Shown: one piece after another, positions 26,571 to 34,336 of the stretch
Layout of the letters: each line of letters opens with the position of its first letter
Numbering within the stretch: the first letter of the stretch is position 1
From: Thalassospira lohafexi
GTDB lineage: Bacteria > Pseudomonadota > Alphaproteobacteria > Rhodospirillales > Thalassospiraceae
NCBI RefSeq assembly: GCF_002844275.1
Contig: NZ_NXGX01000011.1
Location: forward strand, 1 to 64,000
Reading direction: 5' to 3'
DNA length: 64,000 nt
Translations under genes and position numbers: made by a program
Notes under the pieces: model-generated
Databases searched by the model: none
The model's input: the letters and a program-made list of their open reading frames with translations, nothing else
Told to the model about the DNA's origin: nothing

Positions 26571-27221
26571 ATGACATCGCATAATTTCAACCGGTTACGT
26601 TTCGTCCGTTCTATATTATGGGGGATGGTTGTTCTTGCTGCCCTACTCTTTGGCGGCGCATATATCTTTCAGGCTTCCGACCACAAGCAGATGTCGTCGG
26701 GGGCCGAAGGGACGGGAGAAGCCGCAATTCACTCCGATTTTTCCTTGACCGATCATCAGGGAAACCGTGTAACCGAAGCAAGCTTCCCGGGGCGTTGGCA
26801 ACTTGTCTTTTTCGGCTTCACACACTGCCCTGATGTTTGTCCGACCACACTGGCCTATATGGCAGATGCGCTTGACCGAATGGGGCCTGAAGCAGACCGC
26901 GTGGCACCGTTATTCATTACTATTGATCCGGTACGCGATACGCCTGACGTCATGGCGGAATATGTCGGGGCCTTTCATCCGGCCCTGATCGGGTTGACCG
27001 GCAGCGAAAAGGATGTTGCCGCAGCCGCCGAAGCCTTCCGGGTCTATTCCGAAAAGCTGGACGACGATACCGCACCGGACGGCTATTTGATGGCCCATTC
27101 CGGGCATATATATCTGATGGCACCGGATGGCCGTTACCAGACTGTCTTTCGGGAAGGAGACCAGTCGGCAGAAGACATGGCAATCCGGGTTCTTGCGATC
27201 ATGAACGGGAATACAATATGA
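26571..27221 (+). CDS. SCO1/SenC-type copper chaperone
   Basis: The 216-residue protein is membrane-anchored (about 12-33) and has the SCO fold with copper site CPDVCP near residue 84 and the distal His in YLMAHSGHIYL. SCO1 proteins load the CuA site of cytochrome c oxidase or act in thiol redox signalling. It overlaps the PCu(A)C gene by ATGA. Confidence 0.92.
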   Translation: MTSHNFNRLRFVRSILWGMVVLAALLFGGAYIFQASDHKQMSSGAEGTGEAAIHSDFSLTDHQGNRVTEASFPGRWQLVFFGFTHCPDVCPTTLAYMADALDRMGPEADRVAPLFITIDPVRDTPDVMAEYVGAFHPALIGLTGSEKDVAAAAEAFRVYSEKLDDDTAPDGYLMAHSGHIYLMAPDGRYQTVFREGDQSAEDMAIRVLAIMNGNTI

Positions 27222-27667
27222 AAAGAACCGCCATCGCCCTCGTTATGACCTTGCTGACAGCACTACCGGTTTCTGCCGAGAGCCTTGTCGAAATATCTGA
27301 CGCCTGGGCACGTGCCACGATCCTGACATCCCGTCCGGGGGTGGCATATCTTACGATCACAAGTGCTGCGGCCGACCGCCTTCTGGAAATCACCACACCT
27401 GTGGCAGACCATGTGATGATACATGATGTCGTCAAGGTCGATGATGTTCGCCGGATGCGACATGTCATGGCTCTGGATGTTCCCGCCAACCGCCCGGTCA
27501 CTCTGGCGCCGGGGGCAATGCATCTCATGTTGGCGGGATTGCATGAAAAACTCCGTGAAGGACAGAAGTTTCCCATGACATTGCGCTTTGAAAACGCAGG
27601 CGAGATTAGCATTGACGTCGCCATTCTTGGCATAGCTGCCGCCGGGCCGCAGGGGGAAACAGAATGA
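27218..27667 (+). CDS. PCu(A)C periplasmic copper chaperone
   Basis: The 149-residue protein has a signal peptide (ends PVSA) and the PCu(A)C copper-site pattern: a His/Met pair in VMIHDV with Met residues in RRMRHVMAL and then MHLM. It carries Cu(I) to SCO1 and to the oxidase, matching its place between two SCO genes. Overlaps both neighbours by ATGA. Confidence 0.9.
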   Translation: MKRTAIALVMTLLTALPVSAESLVEISDAWARATILTSRPGVAYLTITSAAADRLLEITTPVADHVMIHDVVKVDDVRRMRHVMALDVPANRPVTLAPGAMHLMLAGLHEKLREGQKFPMTLRFENAGEISIDVAILGIAAAGPQGETE

Positions 27668-27873
27668 TCCGGTGGTTGTTTTTGATCCTGGCGTTGACGG
27701 CCTCACCTGCTTTTGCGAATCATCCCGGTGAAGACCTTGACGAGGTGATGGCGGATAAAGAGCCATATTTTGAGGTGACAAACACCGGAAAGGTTCCAGA
27801 GATAGAACTTTTCAACCAAAATCAAGGTCGCTTTAATTTGAGCGACCTTGATGATCAGATACTTATTTTAAGT
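27664..27873 (+). pseudogene. SCO-like protein, 5' part (interrupted by ISPpu12-type element)
   Basis: These 70 codons encode a signal peptide (ends SPAFA) and the start of a small SCO/PrrC-like domain up to DDQILILS. The reading frame stops being genuine at the left inverted repeat at 27874. Joined in frame to 31254-31691 by removing the element and one copy of TTTTAAGT, it gives a 215-residue protein with the site FVPRDCGAAC, a CxxxC copper site. Unless the element excises precisely, the gene is inactive. Confidence 0.9.
27866..27873. repeat. 8-bp target duplication, left copy
   Basis: TTTTAAGT directly precedes the left inverted repeat and is repeated at 31246-31253 after the right one. 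Eight bases is the usual size for ISL3-family insertion. Confidence 0.92.
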
Positions 27874-27897
27874 GGGTATACGGATTTAATGGTTGAT
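27874..27897 (+). repeat. Left inverted repeat of ISPpu12-type element
   Basis: Starts GGGTATACGGATTTAATGG and ends TTGAT; pairs with the right repeat at 31222-31245 over 24 bases with three mismatches. Confidence 0.92.
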
Positions 27898-27931
27898 GGG
27901 GCACCTTCACCCCATCAATCTGATACCACCC

Positions 27932-29221
27932 TCAGATGGTTGATAGATCGACTCCGTAGTTGAGTTCCTCTGCGAAGTCCGGCAGTCCGTAACCGATGGT
28001 TTTCTTGTAGAAAGGAGAGACCTTCGCAGTCGGTGCCTTCTTCTTGTGCTTCGTGGTGTAGAGCATTCGTGCCCGCATCACCTCGAAGGAGTAACCGCGC
28101 CCTTCACGGTTCTTGTCCTTGGCCAGTCGGTTGATGGACTCCGTGTAAGCGTTGGTGACGGGCATGTCCGTCTCGAAGTAGGTCATGGTCTCTTCGCGCC
28201 AGTTTCCCACTGCCCTGACCAGATCGCTCCAGACTTCCTTTTGGCCCTTCGGGATGGTGGCTATCCACTCGTCCAGGGCGGCTTCTGCCTGGAGCCGTGT
28301 GGTGGCGTCCCAGATGCCGTAGAAGCGCTCCTTGTGCTCGTAGGCGGCCAGCAGTTGCGGGAACGCGCCTGTCCAGGTCTCCATGATGAGGCGCTCCCGG
28401 TCTGAGACTTCGTGAGCGCGTTTCAGCAGGATTTTCCGGTCTCCCTTGAGAGTCCGGCTCTGGGACGGTTTCAGCTCCTTTCTGAGGCCCTTGCGCACTC
28501 TCTCTAGGGCATCGTTGGCCATGCGCACCACATGGAACTTATCGACCACGATACGGGCCTGGGGCAGCACAGCCTTGACCGCTGCCCGGTAGGGGTTCCA
28601 CATGTCCATGCTGACGATCTCGACCTTCTGCCGGTCTTTCAGCTTCATCAGGTAGTTGGTCACCACGTCCTGGCGGCGGGTGGCCAGCAGGTCGAGCAGG
28701 GTTCGCTCCTCAATGTTGGTCAGAATGCAGCGGTAGCGCTTGTTCAGGTATAGCTCGTCAATGCCCAGGATGCGGGGCGTCTCGAAGCGGTGCCAGCGCC
28801 CCAGGAACTCGGCGCGGGCGTTGAAGATGTCGCGCACCGTCTTCTCGTCCAGGCCGGTCTGTGCCGCCACAAAGGTGTAGGGGTGGTTGAAGGATTCCTT
28901 CTCCACGTACTCATGCAGCCGCAGTGTCATACGGAATCCGTCCACCATCTCCGGTAGCTGGGGCCTGAATGTTGTCTTGCAGGCCCGGCAGGTGTATCGG
29001 CGGCGGACCACCCAGAGAGTGACCCGCTTGCCGTGGATGGGCAGATCACGATAGGGAACGTCACGCTTGCCGAACCGTACGAACTCACCCTGCACGCCGC
29101 ATTCCTCGCAGGCGATGGGATCGGGCACGTCCACCTGGAAGTGCATTTCGTCGTCGGTTGATTTGCAGCCCAGTACTTGGTATTGCGGCAGGTGAAGGAT
29201 GTTGTCGGGAAGTTCGGTCAT
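27932..29221 (-). CDS. tnpA: ISL3-family transposase
   Basis: The 429-residue transposase has an N-terminal zinc-binding region (CEECGVQGEF, then CRACKTTF), an HTH, and the DDE core with LGIDELYLNK, IVSMDMWNPY, and VVDKFHVVR, ending with a C-terminal helix containing TESINRLAKDKNREGRGY. These are ISL3 family marks. It reads toward the left end of the element and stops 58 bases before the left edge. Confidence 0.95.
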   Translation of the reverse strand: MTELPDNILHLPQYQVLGCKSTDDEMHFQVDVPDPIACEECGVQGEFVRFGKRDVPYRDLPIHGKRVTLWVVRRRYTCRACKTTFRPQLPEMVDGFRMTLRLHEYVEKESFNHPYTFVAAQTGLDEKTVRDIFNARAEFLGRWHRFETPRILGIDELYLNKRYRCILTNIEERTLLDLLATRRQDVVTNYLMKLKDRQKVEIVSMDMWNPYRAAVKAVLPQARIVVDKFHVVRMANDALERVRKGLRKELKPSQSRTLKGDRKILLKRAHEVSDRERLIMETWTGAFPQLLAAYEHKERFYGIWDATTRLQAEAALDEWIATIPKGQKEVWSDLVRAVGNWREETMTYFETDMPVTNAYTESINRLAKDKNREGRGYSFEVMRARMLYTTKHKKKAPTAKVSPFYKKTIGYGLPDFAEELNYGVDLSTI

Positions 29222-29242
29222 GGTGTTGTATAGGCGTAGGTG

Positions 29243-29755
29243 TCAGTCAGATCCATCCGGCTCGGCATTGGTGTTTGCTTTTTTACCCAACAAGCTGCTG
29301 GAAACGAAAAGTAAGGCACCGAGGACAATTGCAATATCAGCCAGGTTGAAGGCCGGCCAATGCCAGTCTCGCCAATAGAAATCAAAGGAATCCACAACAT
29401 AGCCGCGAAAGACCCGGTCAATCAGGTTGCCCATGGCGCCACCGAGGATAAGACTGTAAGCGATGGCTTCTCCTTTATGACGATTTTCAAGGATCAGCTT
29501 GATCAGAAAAATCGAGACCACTACCGCGATTCCGATAAAAAAGTAGCGCTGCCAGCCTCCACCATTCGCAAAAAGACTGAATGCGGCACCGGTGTTCCAT
29601 AGGTGCACCCAGTTAAAGAACGGGGTCACCGAAACATACTCGCCATAGGCCATTGATTGCTGCACCAGCCACTTTACAGCCTGATCAGACGCTGCCAGCA
29701 GGCCCGATATGGACAATAGGGCATACGGCGAGAGCTTTTTGCCAATAATGAGCAT
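29243..29755 (-). CDS. lspA: Lipoprotein signal peptidase (signal peptidase II) of the IS element
   Basis: The 170-residue protein has four membrane segments and the catalytic signature of LspA: GGAMGNLIDR and, later, the second active-site Asp in FNLADIAI. It removes signal peptides from prolipoproteins. ISPpu12 and its relatives carry an lspA copy as passenger. It begins 3 bases after the czcD-like stop. Confidence 0.93.
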   Translation of the reverse strand: MLIIGKKLSPYALLSISGLLAASDQAVKWLVQQSMAYGEYVSVTPFFNWVHLWNTGAAFSLFANGGGWQRYFFIGIAVVVSIFLIKLILENRHKGEAIAYSLILGGAMGNLIDRVFRGYVVDSFDFYWRDWHWPAFNLADIAIVLGALLFVSSSLLGKKANTNAEPDGSD

Positions 29756-29758
29756 TAT

Positions 29759-30655
29759 TTAACCCTTCAACGCCAAAATGCGTCTGGCACCGTTAAGTAC
29801 AATGCCCCCCGCGATGGTGCCGATAATCAGATCCGGATAATTGGAACCGGTCCACGCGACCAGGGCGCCGGCGGTGATGACCCCCAGGTTGATCACCACG
29901 TCGTTGGCCGAGAATATCCAGCTTGCCTTCATGTGCGCCCCGCCTTCCCGATGTTTGGATATGAGCAGCAGACAACTGGTATTGGCAATCAATGCGACGA
30001 ATGCGATAGCCATCATCACCAGCGATTCAGGCTCACTACCGAATACAAAGCGTCTCACCACCTCTACGAGCACGCCCACAGCCAAGATCAGTTGCAGTAC
30101 ACCAGCAAGATGCGCGGCACGTACCTGCATTTTCACGCTATGTCCAACCGCATAAAGGGCAAGCCCGTACACCGCCGCATCGGCAAAATTGTCCAGGGAT
30201 TCTCCAATCAGGCCGGTGGACTGGGCGATCAGACCGGCAGTCATTTCCACCACGAACAGAAGTGCATTGATGCCGAGCAACCAGCGCAGGGTCCCGGATT
30301 CTTGCTTAGCAGAAGCTGCCGAAAACTCGGCGGCCTTGATGGTCTCCGGATTTGCAGCGACGGTTTCCTGAAGCGAGGCGCCTAGCCCCAAGGTCTTCAG
30401 TTTCGAGGTGACGGGCTCGACCTCGCCGTCATGCACGACCTTCAGCCGGCGGTTCGACAAGTCGAAGGACAGCGCCCGAATCTCCTCAAAGCCGTTCAGG
30501 GCTAGGCGAATCATTCGTTCTTCTGATGGACAGTCCATCTTCGGCACGGCATAAACACTGACCCATCTCCCTGGCGCCTCGGAGGAGGCCTGTATATCGG
30601 TATCCGCTGCGGACGTTGCATCACCGCCACAGGCGCCACCACAGGATTTGCTCAT
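29759..30655 (-). CDS. Cation diffusion facilitator (CzcD-like)
   Basis: The 298-residue protein starts with a Cys/Gly-rich segment (SCGGACGGD), followed by a domain of about 80 residues with DCPSEE, then a CDF-type membrane domain containing ESLDNFADAAVYG, the site-A metal motif, and SANDVVINLGV. CDF proteins expel Zn, Co, Cd or similar ions by proton exchange. ATG 30655 is used; the promoter is shared divergently with the MerR-like gene. Confidence 0.88.
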   Translation of the reverse strand: MSKSCGGACGGDATSAADTDIQASSEAPGRWVSVYAVPKMDCPSEERMIRLALNGFEEIRALSFDLSNRRLKVVHDGEVEPVTSKLKTLGLGASLQETVAANPETIKAAEFSAASAKQESGTLRWLLGINALLFVVEMTAGLIAQSTGLIGESLDNFADAAVYGLALYAVGHSVKMQVRAAHLAGVLQLILAVGVLVEVVRRFVFGSEPESLVMMAIAFVALIANTSCLLLISKHREGGAHMKASWIFSANDVVINLGVITAGALVAWTGSNYPDLIIGTIAGGIVLNGARRILALKG

Positions 30656-30688
30656 GATACGACTCCACTTGAACAATGTTGTGGTACC

Positions 30689-30719
30689 ATTTAAAACTAT
30701 AAAGCTACTATAAGGTCAA
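30689..30719. promoter_or_regulatory. MerR-type operator-promoter of the element
   Basis: On the minus strand TTGACC (30719-30714) is followed by TTATAGTAGCTTTATAG, a dyad in the long spacer, and then an AT-rich -10 region near 30689-30694 at 19 bases distance. This is the layout of PbrR/CadR-type operators; it would drive czcD-lspA-tnpA under control of the divergent regulator. Confidence 0.7.
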
Positions 30720-30750
30720 TAGAGTAAAGAATCCGTTGGGGAGGAGGCTG

Positions 30751-31158
30751 ATGCGCATTGGTCAGTTGGCGCAGTTGGTAGGGGTCGAAACACAGACGAT
30801 CCGCTTCTATGAACAGCAGGGCTTGTTGCCGCCGCCTGATCGGCAGGACAACGGTTACCGTGTCTATACCGAGAAGCATGGTGAGGGGCTGGCCTTCATC
30901 CGTCGCTGCAGAATCCTGGGCCTGTCACTGGCTGAGATTCACGAACTACAGAGCTATCAGGACGACCCTCATCAGCCTTGTACCGCCGTCAACGCCTTGC
31001 TCGATGATCACATCTCTCATGTGCGGTCGCAGATAACCGCTCTGCAAGCGCTTGAGAAACAACTCGTTTCACTGAGAGCGAGTTGCAACGATGACCGGGA
31101 AGTTGAGGCGTGTGGGGTTCTTGCTGGAATTAGCGAAGGAAACATGCACCAGCAGTAG
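30751..31158 (+). CDS. MerR-family metal regulator (CadR/PbrR-like)
   Basis: The 135-residue regulator has the winged helix MRIGQLAQLVGVETQTIRFY at its N-terminus, a dimerisation helix and a metal-site C-terminus with Cys at SLRASCND and VEACGVL, as in CadR/PbrR. GGGGAGGAGG precedes ATG 30751. It controls the divergent czcD-like gene. Confidence 0.88.
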   Translation: MRIGQLAQLVGVETQTIRFYEQQGLLPPPDRQDNGYRVYTEKHGEGLAFIRRCRILGLSLAEIHELQSYQDDPHQPCTAVNALLDDHISHVRSQITALQALEKQLVSLRASCNDDREVEACGVLAGISEGNMHQQ

Positions 31159-31221
31159 GTGAAGCATCAACCAGATAATCCGATGAGATGCCGGTCTGTC
31201 TCACTCTCATGCAAAGGTAAG

Positions 31222-31245
31222 ATCAACCATTTAATCCGCTTACCC
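31222..31245 (-). repeat. Right inverted repeat of ISPpu12-type element
   Basis: Reverse complement starts GGGTAAGCGGATTAAATGG; 21 of 24 bases equal the left repeat. Confidence 0.92.
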
Positions 31246-31691
31246 TTTTAAGTTTTGTGCCAAGGGATTGTGGTGCAGCCTGTGCAGAACAGCAAACCCT
31301 ACTGGCGTCCTCTCAGGCGAGGCTGAATATTAGCCCGATGCGGGAAATGGTCACGTTCATTACCGTTCATTCCGAAGATTTTTCAGATACTCCTTCTTGG
31401 GATCTGGTGAACTGGCGGCCTGTTATGCCGTCTTCGGATATCAGTGCTGTAACTGTTGCCGATAAATTCGCCAAATTGAGCCAGCGTGACGGGTCTGCAC
31501 CGATGATTCATATTATCGATCGGAATACCCGCCATGCCGGTATTTTTCACGGCACGAGTTTCAATCAGATGAATCTGATCCTTTACGTGAACGGATTGAC
31601 AAACGCTGCCCACCCCCCAAAGCCGCCTGTTGAAAAGGGGTGGCTGGATCAGTTAACAGACTGGTTCTCAAAAGTAGGAAAAGAGCCCTGA
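31246..31691 (+). pseudogene. SCO-like protein, 3' part (after ISPpu12-type element)
   Basis: From 31254 the frame continues the interrupted gene: FVPRDCGAAC with the CxxxC copper site, then a thioredoxin-like fold with MVTFITVHSEDFSDTP and the distal His in NTRHAGIFHG. The first eight bases are the second copy of the target duplication. GTG 31257 is only an internal Val codon. The protein has no signal peptide of its own, so a separately translated fragment would stay in the cytoplasm. Confidence 0.88.
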
Positions 31692-31775
31692 ACAAAGATA
31701 GGCTTAGCACTGTTTGGTTAGCTGACCTTCCTGTTCTCTGAATACTTGGTTCCTGATTTTACGGAATACAGATTA

Positions 31776-32516
31776 ATGCCTGAACTTTCCAATATCGGCA
31801 TAATAAGCGCGTTCGCCGCAGGCCTCATCTCGTTTCTCTCGCCATGCGTGCTGCCTCTGGTTCCCGGATATATCTCCTATATCGCGGGTGGTGCCTCTCT
31901 TTCGACCAGAACGGAGGCAATCCGAGTTGGTCGATTGTCATCTCTTGGTTTCAGCCTGTGTTTCGTTTTGGGCTTCACCACGGTTTTCGTCCTTCTGGGG
32001 GCCAGTGCAACAGCACTTGGTCAGTTCCTGCTCGGATACCGGTTCGAGATGAATCTGATTGGTGGCGGCATTGTCATTCTGTTCGGGCTGTTCATGCTGG
32101 GAACGCTCCGTCCGGCGTGGATGATGCGGGAAGCGCGCTTTCATCTTGATCTGCCTGGTGGGCGTGTGGTTTCGGCATATACTCTTGGACTTGCTTTTGC
32201 GTTCGGCTGGACGCCGTGTATCGGTCCTGTTCTCGGCGCCATTCTGACCGTCAGCGCCGCGTCGGCAACGGTCAGCGATGGTATTGCATTGCTGACCATA
32301 TATTCCGTGGGGCTAGGTGTGCCGTTTCTCCTGGCGGCACTGTTCACCGAGAGCCTGTCTGCCAGATTGAAATCCATAGGGCGTTTCGGGCGGTTCCTTC
32401 GTGCCGCGGCGGCCTTGATCATGATTGTCATGGGCGTGGCCATGGTGACCGGTTATATGTCCGCCTTTGCGTTCTGGCTGCTGGAAACATTTCCTGTTCT
32501 GTCGTCTATCGGCTGA
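31776..32516 (+). CDS. ccdA: CcdA-type cytochrome c biogenesis membrane protein
   Basis: The 246-residue protein has six membrane segments with the two redox Cys in SPCVLPLVPG (helix 1) and TPCIGPVLG (helix 4), the exact CcdA pattern. It carries electrons from cytoplasmic thioredoxin to periplasmic partners, which here are the DsbE- and TlpA-like proteins and SCO. ATG 31776 was chosen over an upstream GTG-type start because it lies at the usual distance from helix 1. Confidence 0.92.
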   Translation: MPELSNIGIISAFAAGLISFLSPCVLPLVPGYISYIAGGASLSTRTEAIRVGRLSSLGFSLCFVLGFTTVFVLLGASATALGQFLLGYRFEMNLIGGGIVILFGLFMLGTLRPAWMMREARFHLDLPGGRVVSAYTLGLAFAFGWTPCIGPVLGAILTVSAASATVSDGIALLTIYSVGLGVPFLLAALFTESLSARLKSIGRFGRFLRAAAALIMIVMGVAMVTGYMSAFAFWLLETFPVLSSIG

Positions 32517-32601
32517 TCCCGCCTGTCCGGAAGAATTCTGTTGACCTTCCTTTTGCTGGATAGCGTAGCCTTTAACCTCGATATGAAGGAGGTGCAGAAT
32601 A

Positions 32602-32793
32602 ATGTCTTCCGAAACCGACCCATTGGAGCATGTCATTTTACATGCTTTCAGATATGCCTGCTGGCAGGAAAGGCTTGATATTGCCGAATTCATGCTGGCA
32701 GCACTTGAAAAACTTGATCAGGAGCATACGGACTATGTCTCCGAGGATCGTCCGTTGATGGATGCGTACCGCGATTTGACGTCTAGCCTGTAA
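32602..32793 (+). CDS. Small acidic protein of unknown function
   Basis: The 63-residue protein is helical and acidic, without a signal peptide or Cys pairs. A strong GAAGGAGGTG stands 8 bases before ATG 32602, which supports translation. It lies between ccdA and the convergent merR gene. I do not recognise it. Confidence 0.6.
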   Translation: MSSETDPLEHVILHAFRYACWQERLDIAEFMLAALEKLDQEHTDYVSEDRPLMDAYRDLTSSL

Positions 32794-32857
32794 CATCGCA
32801 AGAATTGATATCTTGCTTCTTTCACTTCCGGCATTGCCGACATCAAATGCTGTTGTC

Positions 32858-33274
32858 CTAAGTGCATGACAGTGCCTCCAGCACAGGACATTCCGGTACG
32901 TCTTCTCCCGAACATCGTGCAGCCGTCTCCGCCAAAGCCTGTTCGATCCGTTCAAGATCCGCGATTTTTGTGCGCACGTCAGCAAGATGGTTCTCTGTGC
33001 GCAGTTTGACCTCCAAGCATGTTTGCAACTCACCATCCATGAGATGAAGCAATCCCCGGATATCTTCAATCGAAAACCCCAGTTCGCGGGCGCGCAGGAT
33101 GAACCGCAACCGAGAAACATGTGTATCGTCATACATCCTGTAGCCCGCTTTGCTGCGCGGCGGATCGGGCATCATGCCGGACTTTTCATAATAGCGGATC
33201 GTTTCAAGGTGACAGCCCGTCACCTTCGCCAGTTCGGCACGTTTCAATCGCCTCCCGGAATTGTGATCGTCCAT
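32858..33274 (-). CDS. merR: MerR mercury-responsive regulator
   Basis: The 138-residue protein has the MerR winged helix (RAELAKVTGCHLETIRYYEKSG), a long dimerisation helix and the three mercury-binding Cys: LQTCLEVK, ETAARCSGED and VPECPVLE. It divergently controls merTPFA. ATG 33274 matches the usual start. Confidence 0.92.
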   Translation of the reverse strand: MDDHNSGRRLKRAELAKVTGCHLETIRYYEKSGMMPDPPRSKAGYRMYDDTHVSRLRFILRARELGFSIEDIRGLLHLMDGELQTCLEVKLRTENHLADVRTKIADLERIEQALAETAARCSGEDVPECPVLEALSCT

Positions 33275-33289
33275 AAGGTCAAAACCCTC

Positions 33290-33320
33290 TTGAGCCTGTA
33301 GCAACTACAGACTGTAGCTT
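33290..33320 (+). promoter_or_regulatory. merT operator-promoter
   Basis: TTGAGC (-35, 33290-33295), then CTGTAG-CAA-CTACAG (33296-33310), a perfect dyad, and an AT-rich -10 (TAGCTT, 33315-33320) at 19 bases. This elongated spacer with a central dyad is the hallmark of MerR-activated promoters. Confidence 0.8.
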
Positions 33321-33349
33321 GGATCAGGAACGAGCTTGAGGCAAATCAC

Positions 33350-33739
33350 ATGAACGATATCAAACCGGATCATCTATCGCCCGATGACGGGAAACAGGCA
33401 AAAAGAGGTCTGCTTGCGGCTGGCGGTGTGACCGGCGCCATTCTTGCGTCGGCCTGCTGTGTCGCACCACTCCTGCTTCTGATGCTGGGTGTATCCGGGG
33501 CCTGGATCGGCAATCTGACGGCCCTTGAACCTTACAAACCCCTCTTCGTGACGGTGGCACTGATATTCATCGGGCTGGGGTTCTGGCAGGTCTATTTCAA
33601 GACAAAACCGGCGTGCGACGAAGGATCTTACTGCGCCCGCCCCGAATCCGCCCTGATCACCAAATCCGTCCTGTGGTTCTCAACCGTGCTGGTGGGGCTG
33701 GCCCTGACAATCAACTGGTGGGCATCGCTATTCTATTAG
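33350..33739 (+). CDS. merT: Mercuric ion transporter MerT
   Basis: The 129-residue membrane protein has three helices with the mercury Cys pair in LASACCVAPL (helix 1) and the periplasm/cytoplasm loop pair in KPACDEGSYC. MerT passes Hg(II) from MerP to MerA. First gene behind the MerR promoter. Confidence 0.93.
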   Translation: MNDIKPDHLSPDDGKQAKRGLLAAGGVTGAILASACCVAPLLLLMLGVSGAWIGNLTALEPYKPLFVTVALIFIGLGFWQVYFKTKPACDEGSYCARPESALITKSVLWFSTVLVGLALTINWWASLFY

Positions 33740-33750
33740 GAGAAATCGAC

Positions 33751-34080
33751 ATGAAACGAACAGACATTATCGTGGCTGGGGCATTTGCTCTGGGACTGGC
33801 TGCCATGCATCCGGGAGGTCTTCTTCCGACTGCGGCACAAGCAGCCAGTGCCACATCGCAGGCTGAACAAACAACCGTTTTCGACATCGAAAACATGACC
33901 TGTGCCCTGTGTCCGGTAACGGTTAAAACCGCGATGGAAGCTGTCACCGGCGTAGCGGCAGTCGAGATCAATCTCGATGCCAAAACCGCAACGGTCATCT
34001 TCGATCCATCCGTTGCCAGCAGCGAAACCATTGGGACCGCTTCGACAAATGCCGGTTATCCGGCCAAGGCACGGGATTAA
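33751..34080 (+). CDS. merP: Periplasmic mercury-binding protein MerP
   Basis: The 109-residue protein has a signal peptide (ends AAQA) and an HMA domain with the metal site NMTCALCPVTV (CxxC). It captures Hg(II) for MerT. AGGAG lies 8 bases before ATG 33751. Confidence 0.93.
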   Translation: MKRTDIIVAGAFALGLAAMHPGGLLPTAAQAASATSQAEQTTVFDIENMTCALCPVTVKTAMEAVTGVAAVEINLDAKTATVIFDPSVASSETIGTASTNAGYPAKARD

Positions 34081-34083
34081 ATA

Positions 34084-34335
34084 ATGCGTGGCAACACCAT
34101 TTTCAAAACCGGGGTGGTCGGAACAATTTTTGCTGTGATTTGCTGTTTCACACCAATCCTTGTTGTCACGTTCGGGGCCCTTGGACTCTCGGCATGGCTG
34201 GGCTGGATAGACTATGTCCTCATACCCGGATTACTCCTGTTCATTGCCCTGGCACTTTACGGCTACCGGCAACGAGCCCGTGCGCGCGCTTGCTGCGAGA
34301 CCGATACACAACCAACCACCCGGAAAGGAAAATAA
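34084..34335 (+). CDS. merF: Mercury transporter MerF
   Basis: The 83-residue protein has two membrane helices with Cys pairs VICCFTPILVV and ARACCETDT, the MerF pattern. It is an alternative Hg(II) importer feeding MerA. It begins 3 bases after merP. Confidence 0.92.
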   Translation: MRGNTIFKTGVVGTIFAVICCFTPILVVTFGALGLSAWLGWIDYVLIPGLLLFIALALYGYRQRARARACCETDTQPTTRKGK

Positions 34336-34336
34336 T

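Larger units (their letters stand above)
27874..31245. mobile_element. Complete ISPpu12-type ISL3 element (3372 bp)
   Basis: The element is bounded by 24-bp inverted repeats (27874-27897 and 31222-31245; 21 of 24 bases match) and flanked by TTTTAAGT on both sides. It carries tnpA, lspA, a cation efflux gene and a MerR-like gene, the known gene order of ISPpu12, and its length equals the length I recall for that element. The intact target duplication suggests recent insertion. It cuts an SCO-like gene of the copper operon. Confidence 0.95.

Noticed and set aside
31257-31691. Separate gene starting at GTG 31257
   Set aside because: It is the in-frame continuation of the SCO-like gene interrupted at 27873, without own start signal.
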